Assembly: GCF_014202425.1 (NCBI RefSeq)
Contig: NZ_JACHGT010000008.1
Location: 62,001-126,000, forward strand
Origin: Phytomonospora endophytica
GTDB lineage: Bacteria; Actinomycetota; Actinomycetes; Mycobacteriales; Micromonosporaceae
Length of the DNA stretch: 64,000 bases
Direction of reading: 5' to 3'
Positions 8,218 to 16,230 of this stretch are shown in pieces. Each line of letters begins with the position of its first letter. Within the stretch, counting starts at the first letter, position 1. Under the pieces are notes generated by a model. It saw only the letters and a list, made by a program, of their open reading frames with translations, was not told the DNA's origin and searched no databases. A program made the position numbers and the translations under genes.

Positions 8218-10302
8218 TTACACGGCCTCCGCCGTGTCCAGGATCCAGGCCAGCGCGAACGCCTGCTCCTTCCACGCGTCGTACCGGCCCGACCGGCCGC
8301 CGTGCCCGGCTTCCATCTCGGTCTTCAGCAGGAACGGACCGCCGGTCGCGACCTCCCGCAGCCGCGCGATCCACTTGGCGGGCTCGTGGAACAGCACCCG
8401 CGTGTCGTGCAGCGACGTGACCGCGAGGATCGCCGGGTACTCGGTCGCCGCGACGTTCTCGTAGGGCGTGTACGACTTCATGTACTCGTAGACCTCGGGG
8501 TCCTCAAGCGGGTTGCCCCACTCCTCCCACTCGATCACCGTCAACGGCAGTGAGGGGTCGAGGATCGTGTTCAGCGCGTCCACGAAGGGCACGTCGGCGA
8601 CGACGCCGGCGAAGCGCTGGGGCGCGAGGTTCGCGATGGCGCCCATGAGCAGTCCACCGGCGCTTCCGCCGCGGGCGACGAGCTTGTCGGGGGCCGACCA
8701 GCCGGCCTTGACGAGGTGCTCGGCACAGGCGACGAAGTCGGTGAAGGTGTTGCGCTTGTGCAGCATCTTCCCGTTGTCGTACCAGGCGCGGCCCATCTCG
8801 CCGCCGCCGCGGACGTGCGCGATCGCGAAGACCATGCCCCTGTCCACAAGAGACAGGCGCGGAACGGCGAAGTACGGGTCGATCGACGTCTCGTAGGAGC
8901 CGTATCCGTAGATCAGGCAGGGCGCGGTGCCGTCGGCGGTGATGCCCTTGCGGTACATCACCGAGATCGGCACGCGCGTCCCGTCCTCGGCGACGGCCCA
9001 CTCGCGGCGCTGCTCGTAGTCCTCGGGCCGGTAGCCGCCGAGGACCTCTTTCCGCTTGCGCAGCAACAGTTCCCGCGTCGCAAGGTCGTAGTCGAACACC
9101 GAGTCCGGCGTGATCATCGACGTGTACGACAGGCGCACCTGCCCGCTCACGTAGTCGGGGTTCGCCGACGGATGCACGGTGTAGATCGGCTCCGGGAAGC
9201 TGAGCTCGACCGGCTCGCCGTAACCGGTGCCCTCGGCGAAGTCCAGAATGGACACACCGGTCAGCCCGTCCCGGCGGTACGAGACCACCAGGTGCGTCGA
9301 GAACGCGTCCACGTCGAGGATCCGGGTGTCGGCCCGGTGCTCCAGGATCGGGTTGAACGCCGAGGTGTCGTCCAGCGGAGCCCAGCCGAGGGTGAAGTTC
9401 TCGGCGCCGTCGTTGTGCAGCACCAGGAAGCGGTCGCCCTGGTGGTCGACGGTCACCTCGACGCCGTGGCGACGGCCGGACCCGAACAGCGCGAACTCCT
9501 CGGTCGGCCGATCCGAGGCCAGGTAACGGATCTCGCTGGTGATCTTGCTGTGCGACTCCAGGAACAGGTACCGCTCGCTGCGCGACAGGTCGACGCCCAC
9601 CCAGAAGCGCTCGTCGGTCTCCTCGTGCACGAGGGCGTCCTCGCCCTTCGCGCCGAGGTCGTGCCGGTAGACCTGGTACGGGCGCCACGACTCGTCGACG
9701 CGCGTGTAGAACAGCGCCTCCCCGCCGTGCGACCAGGCGCCGCCGTAGAAGATCCCGGTGATCTCGTCGGCGAGGGCCTCGCCGGTGCGCAGGTCCTTGA
9801 ACCGCAAGGTGAAGCGCTCGTCGCCGGTGGTGTCGACGCTGTAGGCGAGCAGATTCCCGTCGGGGGTGATGGTGAAGGCCCCGAGAGCGAAGAACTCGTG
9901 TCCCTCGGCGAGTGCGTTCTCGTCGAGGAGGATCGTCTCGCCGGGCAGCGGACCGCCGTCGCCGAGGTCGGGCGGGGTGTCACCGGTGGCGGCGGTGCGG
10001 CAGTGGATGCCGTACTGCTTGCCCTCCTCGGTACGCGTGTAGTACCACCAGTCGCCCTTGCGGCTGGGGACGGTCAGGTCCGTCTCCTTGGTACGCGACT
10101 TGATCTCGCCGAAGATCTGCTCGCGCAGCCCGTCGAGGTGCTCGGTGTGGGTCTCGGTGTAGGTGTTGTTGTCCTTGAGGAAGGCCAGGACCTCGGGATT
10201 CTCGCCGTCGCGCAGCCACGCGTACGGGTCGTCGACGGTGTCGCCGTGGTGCGTGCGCGGCGAGGGCTGCTTCGGGGCGAACGGGGCCTGGACATCGCTC
10301 AT
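8218..10302 (-). CDS. ptrB: Oligopeptidase B (S9A serine peptidase)
   Basis: A 694-residue prolyl-oligopeptidase-family enzyme. The N-terminus (HHGDTVDDPYAWLRD) is typical of S9A peptidases, and residues about 75-410 are the seven-bladed propeller gate. The alpha/beta-hydrolase domain carries Ser547 in GGSAGG, Asp633 in SLHDTRV and His667 in EAGHGGRSGR, the expected catalytic triad. The spacing matches oligopeptidase B rather than prolyl oligopeptidase, and the GYGSYE and HVRGGGEMGR segments are also characteristic. It hydrolyses short peptides after basic residues, probably in the cytoplasm since no signal peptide is seen. The start at 10302 gives the standard length. Confidence 0.93.
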   Translation of the reverse strand: MSDVQAPFAPKQPSPRTHHGDTVDDPYAWLRDGENPEVLAFLKDNNTYTETHTEHLDGLREQIFGEIKSRTKETDLTVPSRKGDWWYYTRTEEGKQYGIHCRTAATGDTPPDLGDGGPLPGETILLDENALAEGHEFFALGAFTITPDGNLLAYSVDTTGDERFTLRFKDLRTGEALADEITGIFYGGAWSHGGEALFYTRVDESWRPYQVYRHDLGAKGEDALVHEETDERFWVGVDLSRSERYLFLESHSKITSEIRYLASDRPTEEFALFGSGRRHGVEVTVDHQGDRFLVLHNDGAENFTLGWAPLDDTSAFNPILEHRADTRILDVDAFSTHLVVSYRRDGLTGVSILDFAEGTGYGEPVELSFPEPIYTVHPSANPDYVSGQVRLSYTSMITPDSVFDYDLATRELLLRKRKEVLGGYRPEDYEQRREWAVAEDGTRVPISVMYRKGITADGTAPCLIYGYGSYETSIDPYFAVPRLSLVDRGMVFAIAHVRGGGEMGRAWYDNGKMLHKRNTFTDFVACAEHLVKAGWSAPDKLVARGGSAGGLLMGAIANLAPQRFAGVVADVPFVDALNTILDPSLPLTVIEWEEWGNPLEDPEVYEYMKSYTPYENVAATEYPAILAVTSLHDTRVLFHEPAKWIARLREVATGGPFLLKTEMEAGHGGRSGRYDAWKEQAFALAWILDTAEAV

Positions 10303-10333
10303 AAAGGGGGAGCCTACCGCCTGCCCCCGGTGG

Positions 10334-10519
10334 TCACATGGGGTCCTGCGGCCGCCGCCTGCGGCGACCCCACCACCAGAAGGCCGTTCCGATGACCAGA
10401 ACGAGGATGACGAAGGCGAAGAAGAAGGCCCAGCCGGCGCCCGGTGATTCCCAGGCGAGCGCGGGTGCTTCGGAGGCGGGGATGGGTGGCACGGGAGACC
10501 TCCTGTCAGGTGGGTTCAT
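10334..10519 (-). CDS. Small single-span membrane protein
   Basis: A 61-residue protein with a proline-rich N-terminus, one strongly hydrophobic span (about residues 29-49, WAFFFAFVILVLVIGTAFWWW) and a positive RRRRRP tail. This is the normal build of a small type I membrane protein with a cytoplasmic C-terminus. AGGAGG lies just upstream of the ATG as a ribosome binding site. It sits between the aldolase terminator and the oligopeptidase gene. I do not recognise a family. Confidence 0.6.
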   Translation of the reverse strand: MNPPDRRSPVPPIPASEAPALAWESPGAGWAFFFAFVILVLVIGTAFWWWGRRRRRPQDPM

Positions 10520-10559
10520 AGTGCCACAAAACGGCCGGAGCCAAGGATCGGGACGCGAC

Positions 10560-10593
10560 GGGGCCCGGCACGCAAATTACCGTGCCGGGCCCC
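10560..10593 (-). terminator. Hairpin after fba
   Basis: GGGGCCCGGCACG (10560-10572) pairs perfectly with CGTGCCGGGCCCC (10581-10593) around an 8-base loop, directly after the aldolase stop. There is no U-tract, as is common in actinomycetes. Confidence 0.7.
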
Positions 10594-10602
10594 GATCGAG
10601 GA

Positions 10603-11628
10603 TTACTTGCGAAGGGTCGTCCCGACCGAGCGGAGGTCCTCGCAGGCCTGCACGACGCGCTTGGCCATGCCGTTCTCGGCGGCCTTGCCCCAGGCGCGGG
10701 GGTCGTAGGCCTTCTTGTTGCCGACCTCGCCGTCGACCTTGAGCACGCCCTCGTAGTTGGTGAACATGTGCGACACGACGGGGCGCGTGAACGCGTACTG
10801 CGTGTCGGTGTCGACGTTCATCTTCACGACGCCGTAGTCGAGGGCCTCGCGGATCTCCTCAAGGAGCGAGCCGGAGCCGCCGTGGAAGACCAGGTCGAAG
10901 GGCTTCTCGCGGCCCGTCTTGGCGCCGACGGCGTCCTGGATCTCCTTGAGGATCGACGGGCGCAGCTTGACGTTGCCGGGCTTGTAGACGCCGTGCACGT
11001 TGCCGAAGGTCAGGGCGGTCATGTACCGGCCCTTCTCGCCGACGCCGAGCGCGGCGGCGGTGGCCAGGCCGTCCTCGACGGTGCTGTACAGCTTGTCGTC
11101 GATGGCGCCGACGACGCCGTCCTCTTCCCCGCCGACCACGCCGACCTCGATTTCGAGGATGATGTGCGCGGCGGCGGCGCGGGCGAGGAGGTCCTCGGCG
11201 ATCTGGAGGTTCTCGTCGAGCGGCACGGCCGAGCCGTCCCACATGTGCGACTGGAACAGCGGCGCCTGGCCGTTGGCGACGCGCTCGGCGGAGACGTCGA
11301 GCAGGGGGCGCACGAAGCCGTCGAGCTTGTTCTTCGGACAGTGGTCGGTGTGCAGCGCGATGTTGACCGGGTACTTCTTGGCCACCTCGTGGGCGTAGGC
11401 GGCGAAGGCGACCGAACCGGTGATCATGTCCTTGACCGTGGGGCCGGAGAAGTACTCCGCGCCACCGGTCGACACCTGGATGATGCCGTCGCTCTCGGCC
11501 TCGGCGAAGCCCTGGAGGGCCGCGTTGAGCGTCTGCGAGGAGGAGACGTTGATGGCGGGGTAGGCGAACGCGCCGGCCTTGGCGCGGTCGAGCATCTCGG
11601 CGTAGACCTCGGGTGTGGCGATGGGCAT
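10603..11628 (-). CDS. fbaA: Class II fructose-bisphosphate aldolase
   Basis: A 341-residue zinc aldolase that cleaves fructose 1,6-bisphosphate to dihydroxyacetone phosphate and glyceraldehyde 3-phosphate in glycolysis and gluconeogenesis. Visible family motifs include AYPAINVSSSQTLNA, the metal/active-site HTDHCPKNK (about residues 92-100), LEIEVGVVGGEEDGV, FGNVHGVYKPGNVKL with its ligand His, and FHGGSGS. The long C-terminus (NVDTDTQYAFTRPV to the end) fits class IIA. The ATG at 11628 is the only start giving the conserved N-terminus. A small acidic gene diverges upstream. The DUF3151 gene that often accompanies fba in actinobacteria lies about 6 kb away at 17895. Confidence 0.96.
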   Translation of the reverse strand: MPIATPEVYAEMLDRAKAGAFAYPAINVSSSQTLNAALQGFAEAESDGIIQVSTGGAEYFSGPTVKDMITGSVAFAAYAHEVAKKYPVNIALHTDHCPKNKLDGFVRPLLDVSAERVANGQAPLFQSHMWDGSAVPLDENLQIAEDLLARAAAAHIILEIEVGVVGGEEDGVVGAIDDKLYSTVEDGLATAAALGVGEKGRYMTALTFGNVHGVYKPGNVKLRPSILKEIQDAVGAKTGREKPFDLVFHGGSGSLLEEIREALDYGVVKMNVDTDTQYAFTRPVVSHMFTNYEGVLKVDGEVGNKKAYDPRAWGKAAENGMAKRVVQACEDLRSVGTTLRK

Positions 11629-11744
11629 TTAAGCTCCCAAATGGTTCGGTTACGGATTCAGCCGGACGGCGCTGTCCCTGCCGGCGGTGTGCGTACTCGG
11701 CCGTACCGGTCACACGCCCCAACGAGCGGCTTTACCGTGATCCT

Positions 11745-11936
11745 ATGACGGGCCACGACTGGCAAGACCCAGAGGCACCGGAGGCGGACGCCACCGAGCA
11801 GTCCCTCTCCGTTGATCCCGACGAGGACGCCGACGCCGCCGCCGAGGAGATGAGCGCGCTTCCGGCGGAGGCCGACGAGGGCGACGCGGTGGAGCAGTCG
11901 CAGCGCGTGCCAGGTGAGGACGAGTACCGGGACTGA
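11745..11936 (+). CDS. Small acidic protein with an internal duplication
   Basis: A 63-residue, strongly acidic soluble protein divergent from fba. It contains two related segments, EADATEQSLSVDPDED and EGDAVEQSQRVPGEDE, about 30 residues apart, suggesting a short internal repeat. Similar short D/E-rich proteins with A-D-x-x-E-Q motifs are common in actinobacteria, but I know of no function. ATG 11745 was chosen over upstream starts because the acidic composition begins there. Confidence 0.6.
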   Translation: MTGHDWQDPEAPEADATEQSLSVDPDEDADAAAEEMSALPAEADEGDAVEQSQRVPGEDEYRD

Positions 11937-11993
11937 CGAACGGCGGGAAACGGTGGGCGGCGAGGACCGGCGGTCACCTGGGTCGACGTGTCT

Positions 11994-12110
11994 TCGTCCA
12001 CAGGTTATCCACAACTTCCACAGCTTTGTGCACAGGGTTATCCACAGGTTTTCCACCGGCAGAGCCGGTTGTCCACAACCGTGAGCCACGTGCCGTCACC
12101 CTGTGGATAA
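11994..12110. promoter_or_regulatory. DnaA-box cluster outside oriC
   Basis: Perfect boxes are TTATCCACA at 12005-12013 and 12038-12046, TTGTCCACA at 12069-12077, and TGTGGATAA (reverse strand) at 12102-12110. A near match, TCGTCCACA, lies at 11994-12002, and further TTCCACA-like pieces lie between. Four exact nonamers in about 110 bases is far above chance. No dnaA, dnaN or rpmH is nearby, so this is not the expected origin. Clusters of this kind outside oriC are known in Streptomyces and titrate DnaA or tune initiation; datA and DARS are the E. coli parallels. The cluster overlaps the last 25 codons of the minus-strand gene ending at 12038. Confidence 0.75.
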
Positions 12111-13006
12111 CCGGCGCCGTCCGGTTCCTCGGCGTAGCCCGCGCGCCCGAGGACGTCGCCGCTGACGGCGTCGACGAGCAGGTGCGCGTAACCGCCCTCC
12201 TCGTAGTCCTGGAGGCATACCAGCAGCGTGTCGGCGTCGATGAAGCCGCCGCTGTAGTCGAGCGCCCACTCGGCGCCGTCGAGGCCCGCGCGAACGACCA
12301 GCCATTCGCCCGGGAAGGTCAGGCGGCTCTCGCCGCCGGGGAACCTGTGGACGACGGCGTCCTCCAGGTAGTGCGCGACGGTGAAGTACTCGCCCGTCGC
12401 CGGTGAGATGTGGACGAGCACGTCGTCGACGCCGGCGAGGCTGTGGACGATGGTGTCGCCGTCGAGCCGGCCCCAGTAGAGAGGTGCGGCGTCCTGGCCT
12501 TCGCCGATGGACAACGCGACGTGCACGCCGTCGGGGTGGAGGTGGTGCTCGGAGCCGGCGGCGGTCACGTCGGCCAGGGTCGTCCGGGCGAGGATCCGGC
12601 CCGTCACGGCGTCGAAGACCATCCACAGGTCGCCGCCGTAGGGGGTCGCGCACGGGCCGGGGACGGTCGCCCACACGTGGCGGCCGTCGGCGGTGACGAC
12701 GGCCGAGCCGGACCCGTCGCCGATGACCCAGTCGGTGTGCTTGAACATCCAGCGCATCCCCTCGGCGTCGATCGCGGTCAGGGTTTCCCGCCCGGGCACG
12801 ACGATCAGGTTCGCGCCCGGGGTGACGGTGAGCGGCCTCGTCACCAGCTCCGGCAGTCGGTAGACCGCCGCCGGCGTGAGGTCGGCGGCGAGGAGGGTCA
12901 GGGTCGAGAGGACGCTGACGGCGGGGCCGGCGTGGAGCCGCGTCCCTTCGGGGAAGGGCACCGAGGCGACGAGCTCGGCGGTGACGCGTGGGGGCAGCGC
13001 GGACAT
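12038..13006 (-). CDS. Protein of unknown function, propeller-like
   Basis: A 322-residue soluble protein without signal peptide or membrane segment. Its sequence is rich in short beta strands with motifs such as VVTADGRHVWATV, MVFDAVTGRILART, LHPDGVHVALSIG and LVDAVSGDVLGRAG. These resemble blades of WD40/PQQ-like propellers (DAxTGxxL), so a propeller or scaffold role is likely, though I cannot name a family. The C-terminal residues (VVDNRLCRWKTCG) and the TAA stop are encoded within DnaA-box sequence, so the extreme end may be under replication-related rather than protein constraint. It is followed at 13016 by an SDR gene in the same direction. Confidence 0.65.
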   Translation of the reverse strand: MSALPPRVTAELVASVPFPEGTRLHAGPAVSVLSTLTLLAADLTPAAVYRLPELVTRPLTVTPGANLIVVPGRETLTAIDAEGMRWMFKHTDWVIGDGSGSAVVTADGRHVWATVPGPCATPYGGDLWMVFDAVTGRILARTTLADVTAAGSEHHLHPDGVHVALSIGEGQDAAPLYWGRLDGDTIVHSLAGVDDVLVHISPATGEYFTVAHYLEDAVVHRFPGGESRLTFPGEWLVVRAGLDGAEWALDYSGGFIDADTLLVCLQDYEEGGYAHLLVDAVSGDVLGRAGYAEEPDGAGYPQGDGTWLTVVDNRLCRWKTCG

Positions 13007-13015
13007 GGCATGACT

Positions 13016-13822
13016 CTAGGACCTGGCGGGGACGGTCTCGCTCCGTTGGGCCGTTCCGGCGACCCCGCGCGTCACGCGCTTGGCGATGAGCGCGACGAGC
13101 TTGCGCGGTCGCCGCGGCATCAGGTGCGCGAGGGCGAAGGTACCGCGACCGGGGACGACGTAGCCGCGGTTGCGGGCCAGGGCCTTCAAGGCGGAGTCGA
13201 CGACCCGTTCGGGCGTCTCGTACTTGCCGCCGATGGCCGCCTCCTCGGTGCCGATGACGTCGAAGAACGCCGTCTTGACCGGTCCCGGGCACAACGCGAG
13301 GACGTTCACACCGCGCCCCTGGTACTCGGCCCACAGCGCGAGGCTGAAGTTGAGCACGAAGGTCTTGGCCGAGGAGTAGACGCTGAAGTGCGGCGAGGTC
13401 TGGAAGGCCGCGACCGAGGCCACGTTGATCACGCCGCCGCGGCCCCGGGCCAGCATGCCGGGCACGAGCGCGTGGGTGAGGCCGACGAGCGCGGCGATGT
13501 TGACCATGATCTGCCGCCGGTCGCGTTCGGCGTCGACGTCCTCGAAGCGCCCGCAGGTGCCGAAACCGGCGTTGTTGATCAGCAGGTCGACGGGTTTCCC
13601 GCCCAGCGCGGCGACGATTCGTTCCGGGGCGTCGGGCTCGGCGAGGTCCTGGCCGATGACGTCGACGGCGATGCCGTGCTCACGACGGAGGCGTTCGGCG
13701 TGCGCCTCCATCACCCCGACCGAACGGGCGACGAGGACGAGGTCGTGGCCGTCGGCGGCGAGCCGGTCGGCGAAGGCGGCGCCGATGCCCGAGGAGGCTC
13801 CGGTGATCAGTGCGGTGGTCAT
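13016..13822 (-). CDS. Short-chain dehydrogenase/reductase
   Basis: A 268-residue classical SDR oxidoreductase. The NAD(P)-binding GASSGIG is at residues 8-14, NNAG at 83-86, and the catalytic triad at Ser136, Tyr149 and Lys153 (YSSAK). CPGPVKTAFF follows at the usual place. ATG 13822 is preferred to an upstream ATG at 13855 because GAAGGAG precedes it and the Rossmann strand starts at once. The substrate is unknown; the sequence is like the DltE/YqjQ-type SDRs. It diverges from a TetR gene with a palindrome in between, so it is probably repressed by that TetR protein. Confidence 0.88.
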   Translation of the reverse strand: MTTALITGASSGIGAAFADRLAADGHDLVLVARSVGVMEAHAERLRREHGIAVDVIGQDLAEPDAPERIVAALGGKPVDLLINNAGFGTCGRFEDVDAERDRRQIMVNIAALVGLTHALVPGMLARGRGGVINVASVAAFQTSPHFSVYSSAKTFVLNFSLALWAEYQGRGVNVLALCPGPVKTAFFDVIGTEEAAIGGKYETPERVVDSALKALARNRGYVVPGRGTFALAHLMPRRPRKLVALIAKRVTRGVAGTAQRSETVPARS

Positions 13823-13871
13823 GTCTGCTCCTTCGATCGGGGACTGCATCATCAATGTAGCAAGAAAATGC

Positions 13872-13899
13872 TTAACTGCAACACTGATGTAGCGGTTAA
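13872..13899. promoter_or_regulatory. Imperfect palindrome, likely TetR operator
   Basis: The arm TTAACTGCAACA (13872-13883) faces TGTAGCGGTTAA (13888-13899) around CTGA; 10 of 12 positions are complementary. It lies in the only control region shared by the divergent SDR and TetR genes. Binding by the adjacent TetR protein is inferred from this arrangement. Confidence 0.6.
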
Positions 13900-13949
13900 T
13901 TCGTCAACGATGGCAGCCGTGTAGCCTTTGATGGTCGAAGGGAGACATC

Positions 13950-14516
13950 ATGGCGGCCAAACCGCTCCGTGCCGACGCCGAACGCAGCGTCCGCGCGATC
14001 CTCGACGCGGCCCAGCGCGTGCTCAGCGAGAACCCCACCGCGTCGATGGAGCAGATCGCCGAGGCCGCCGGAGTCGCGCGCACGACCGTCCACCGGCGCT
14101 TCGCCAACCGCGAGGCACTGCTGCGGGCGATGGGGCTGTGGGCCTGGCAGCGGATCAAGGAGGCCATCGAGGCGGCCCGCCCGATGACCGCGCCGCCCAT
14201 GGTGGCGCTGCACCAGGCCACCGCGAACGTCCTCGCCGTCAAGGACTCCTGGACCTTCGCCCTCGACAACGCCGACGCGACCGACCCCGAGACCGAGGCG
14301 GTCCGGGCCGAGGTCGCCGCGCTGCGCGACAACGCCTTCGCCGGCGCCCGCGACGCCGGGATCTTCGCGCCCGACGCCGACCTGGCCTGGCTGGCGCGCG
14401 TCTACATCGCCCTGATCAGCGAGAGCGTCCACGGGCAGGACGAGGCGGGCGACCCCGACGTCCTCGCCACCCGCGTCCTCGACACGCTCCTGCACGGATT
14501 CGGGCCGAGGACGTGA
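13950..14516 (+). CDS. TetR/AcrR family repressor
   Basis: A 188-residue TetR-type regulator. The N-terminal helix-turn-helix covers about residues 12-60 (AILDAAQRVLSENPTASMEQIAEAAGVARTTVHRRFANREALLRAM); the rest is an all-helical ligand/dimer domain. AGGGAGACATC precedes the ATG at 13950. It is divergent from the SDR gene and probably controls both by binding the palindrome between them. The ligand is unknown. A hairpin terminator follows directly. Confidence 0.88.
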   Translation: MAAKPLRADAERSVRAILDAAQRVLSENPTASMEQIAEAAGVARTTVHRRFANREALLRAMGLWAWQRIKEAIEAARPMTAPPMVALHQATANVLAVKDSWTFALDNADATDPETEAVRAEVAALRDNAFAGARDAGIFAPDADLAWLARVYIALISESVHGQDEAGDPDVLATRVLDTLLHGFGPRT

Positions 14517-14548
14517 AAAGAGCGGGCGGCCGAGGCCACCCGCTCTTT
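14517..14548. terminator. Bidirectional hairpin terminator
   Basis: AAAGAGCGGG (14517-14526) pairs with CCCGCTCTTT (14539-14548), with further GGC/GCC pairing inside. It has A-rich and T-rich ends, so it can stop both the TetR gene and the convergent PAC2 gene. Confidence 0.85.
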
Positions 14549-14562
14549 CGAGGATCGCGTGT

Positions 14563-15477
14563 CTAGTTCTGGTCGCGCCCGCTCTGCTCGGCGAGGAAAC
14601 GCTCGAACTCCGAACCGAGCTCGTCGGCGGTCGGCATGTGCTCGGAGGTCTCGGCCAGCAGGCTGCGCCGGTTTCCCGCCTCGGTGAACACGTCGTACTG
14701 CCGTTCCAGGGCGGCGACGACGTCGGCGACCTCGTTGGAGTTCTCCACCTGCCGGGTGATCTCGGCCTCGGCGCTCTCGGCGGCGTCGAGCAGCGGACCG
14801 CCGGGCAGGGCCAGGCCGGTCGCGTCGGTGACCGCGTCGAGGAGCCGCACCGACGACGAGGGGTACGTCGCCTGCGCGAGGTAGTGCGGGACGTGGACGG
14901 CGTAACCCATCGCGTCGTGCCCGTTCTCACCGAGCCGCAGCTCCAGCAGCGCCGAGATGTTCCCGGGGACCTGGAGCGTGTTGAGCCAGGGCGAGTGGTC
15001 GGGGCCGAGGAGGGCCTCGCGGGTCGCGTGGGCCGTCACGCCCAGCGGCCGCGTGTGCGGGACGCCCATCGGGATGCCGTGGAAGCCGACGGTGAGGCGG
15101 ACGCCCCACTGCTCGATCAGGTCCTGGACGGCGCGGGCGAACAGTTCCCACTCGCGATCCGGTTCGGGGCCGGTGAGCAGCAGGAACGGCACGCCGGTGA
15201 CGTCGTGGAGGAGGTGGACCGCCAGCTCGGGGGACTCGATGCCCTCCCAGTGGTCGGAGGCGAAGGTCATCGGCGGCCGCTGGGAGCGGTAGTCGACGAG
15301 ACGGTCGGCGTCGAAGCGGGCGATCACCCGGGGCTCGAACTCCTCAAGGAGGTGCTCGGTGAGGGCGCGCCCGGCCGAGCCGGCGTCCATGAAGCCGTCG
15401 AACTGGTGCAGCATGACGGCCCCGGACAGCTCGGGGATGTCGGGGTCGAGTTCGTACAGGTCACGTGGATCGCGCAC
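14563..15477 (-). CDS. PAC2 family protein
   Basis: A 304-residue PAC2 (proteasome assembly chaperone 2-like) protein. Characteristic pieces are the N-terminal LHQFDGFMDAGSAGR, the conserved FDADRLVDYRSQRPPMTF, LLTGPEPDREW, VGFHGIPMGVPHTRP and GYAVHVPHYLA segments, and a C-terminal helical tail. Actinobacteria with proteasomes carry several such proteins; the biochemical role is not settled. GTG 15477 is the start that gives the family N-terminus. The preceding DUF4291 gene overlaps it by 17 bases, suggesting co-translation. Confidence 0.88.
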   Translation of the reverse strand: MRDPRDLYELDPDIPELSGAVMLHQFDGFMDAGSAGRALTEHLLEEFEPRVIARFDADRLVDYRSQRPPMTFASDHWEGIESPELAVHLLHDVTGVPFLLLTGPEPDREWELFARAVQDLIEQWGVRLTVGFHGIPMGVPHTRPLGVTAHATREALLGPDHSPWLNTLQVPGNISALLELRLGENGHDAMGYAVHVPHYLAQATYPSSSVRLLDAVTDATGLALPGGPLLDAAESAEAEITRQVENSNEVADVVAALERQYDVFTEAGNRRSLLAETSEHMPTADELGSEFERFLAEQSGRDQN

Positions 15478-16153
15478 CGGTCAACCTTCCATCGGCGTTA
15501 GTGACTGAATCTCTGCAACATAAGGACGGACGGTTTCCTTCCTTCCGGGCGGGAAACCCACGCCTGAGGTGACGTATGCCACTCTCGTCGGCGTCCATGC
15601 CGAGGGGTTTCGCGAGCGCGGGCGCGAGCGGGTAGACGCGTTCGGCAGGGAGGAGCCGGCGGGCCGCGGCGGTGTCGCCGCGCAGGATGAGGCCGGCGGC
15701 CTTGCGCACGCGCGGGGTCAGGTCGGTGATGTCGCGGACCCAATCCTCGGCGAAGGCGCGGATCAGGCCCCGGCCGACACCGACCTGGATGCTGTAGTGG
15801 TTCGCGGGCGCCCCGCGCAGGGTCCGCTCGGGGTCCCACTGCACGTGGACGTCGGCGCGGGCCAGTTCTCGCGGGTCGCCGGTGGTGAGGGCGGCGGCGC
15901 CGAGCGCGGTTTCCCACCCGGCGCGGGTGATGCGGACGGCGAGGACGCGTTCCTGGCCGGGCCTGCGGGCGCGGTCGCTGCGGTGCATGAGCCAGGTCAG
16001 CGAGGGCTTGAGCCAGGTCATGCGGCCGAAGGAGAAGGGCGCGACGAAGGTGCCCGCGGCGAGGGCGGCGTCGGCGATGCGGTCGCCGTAGGCCTGGTAG
16101 ATCACGATCGTGGCATCGTCGAAGTCGGCGCGGATCTCGCGGGACGCGGTCAT
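15461..16153 (-). CDS. DUF4291 family protein
   Basis: A 230-residue protein whose first about 195 residues match DUF4291: REIRADFDDATIVIYQAY, FVAPFSFGRMTWLKPSLTWLMHRS, PGQERVLAVRITRAGWE, VQWDPERTL and SIQVGVGRGLIRAF. The function of the family is unknown. The last about 35 residues (from RRGFPARKEGN on) look unlike the family and may simply be read-through to the next available stop, which lies 17 bases inside the PAC2 gene. The ATG at 16153 is the natural start. It probably forms an operon with PAC2. Confidence 0.8.
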   Translation of the reverse strand: MTASREIRADFDDATIVIYQAYGDRIADAALAAGTFVAPFSFGRMTWLKPSLTWLMHRSDRARRPGQERVLAVRITRAGWETALGAAALTTGDPRELARADVHVQWDPERTLRGAPANHYSIQVGVGRGLIRAFAEDWVRDITDLTPRVRKAAGLILRGDTAAARRLLPAERVYPLAPALAKPLGMDADESGIRHLRRGFPARKEGNRPSLCCRDSVTNADGRLTGARST

Positions 16154-16230
16154 GGACGTACGGTGCCGGGGTTTCGCGCTTCGGCGCGAGGGTTTTTCGG
16201 CGGGCGGCGGGGTTAGGGGAGGATGGCGCG

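Noticed and set aside
11994-12110. DnaA-box cluster as oriC
   Set aside because: No dnaA, dnaN, recF or rpmH lies near it, and there is no AT-rich unwinding region; a titration or control cluster fits better.
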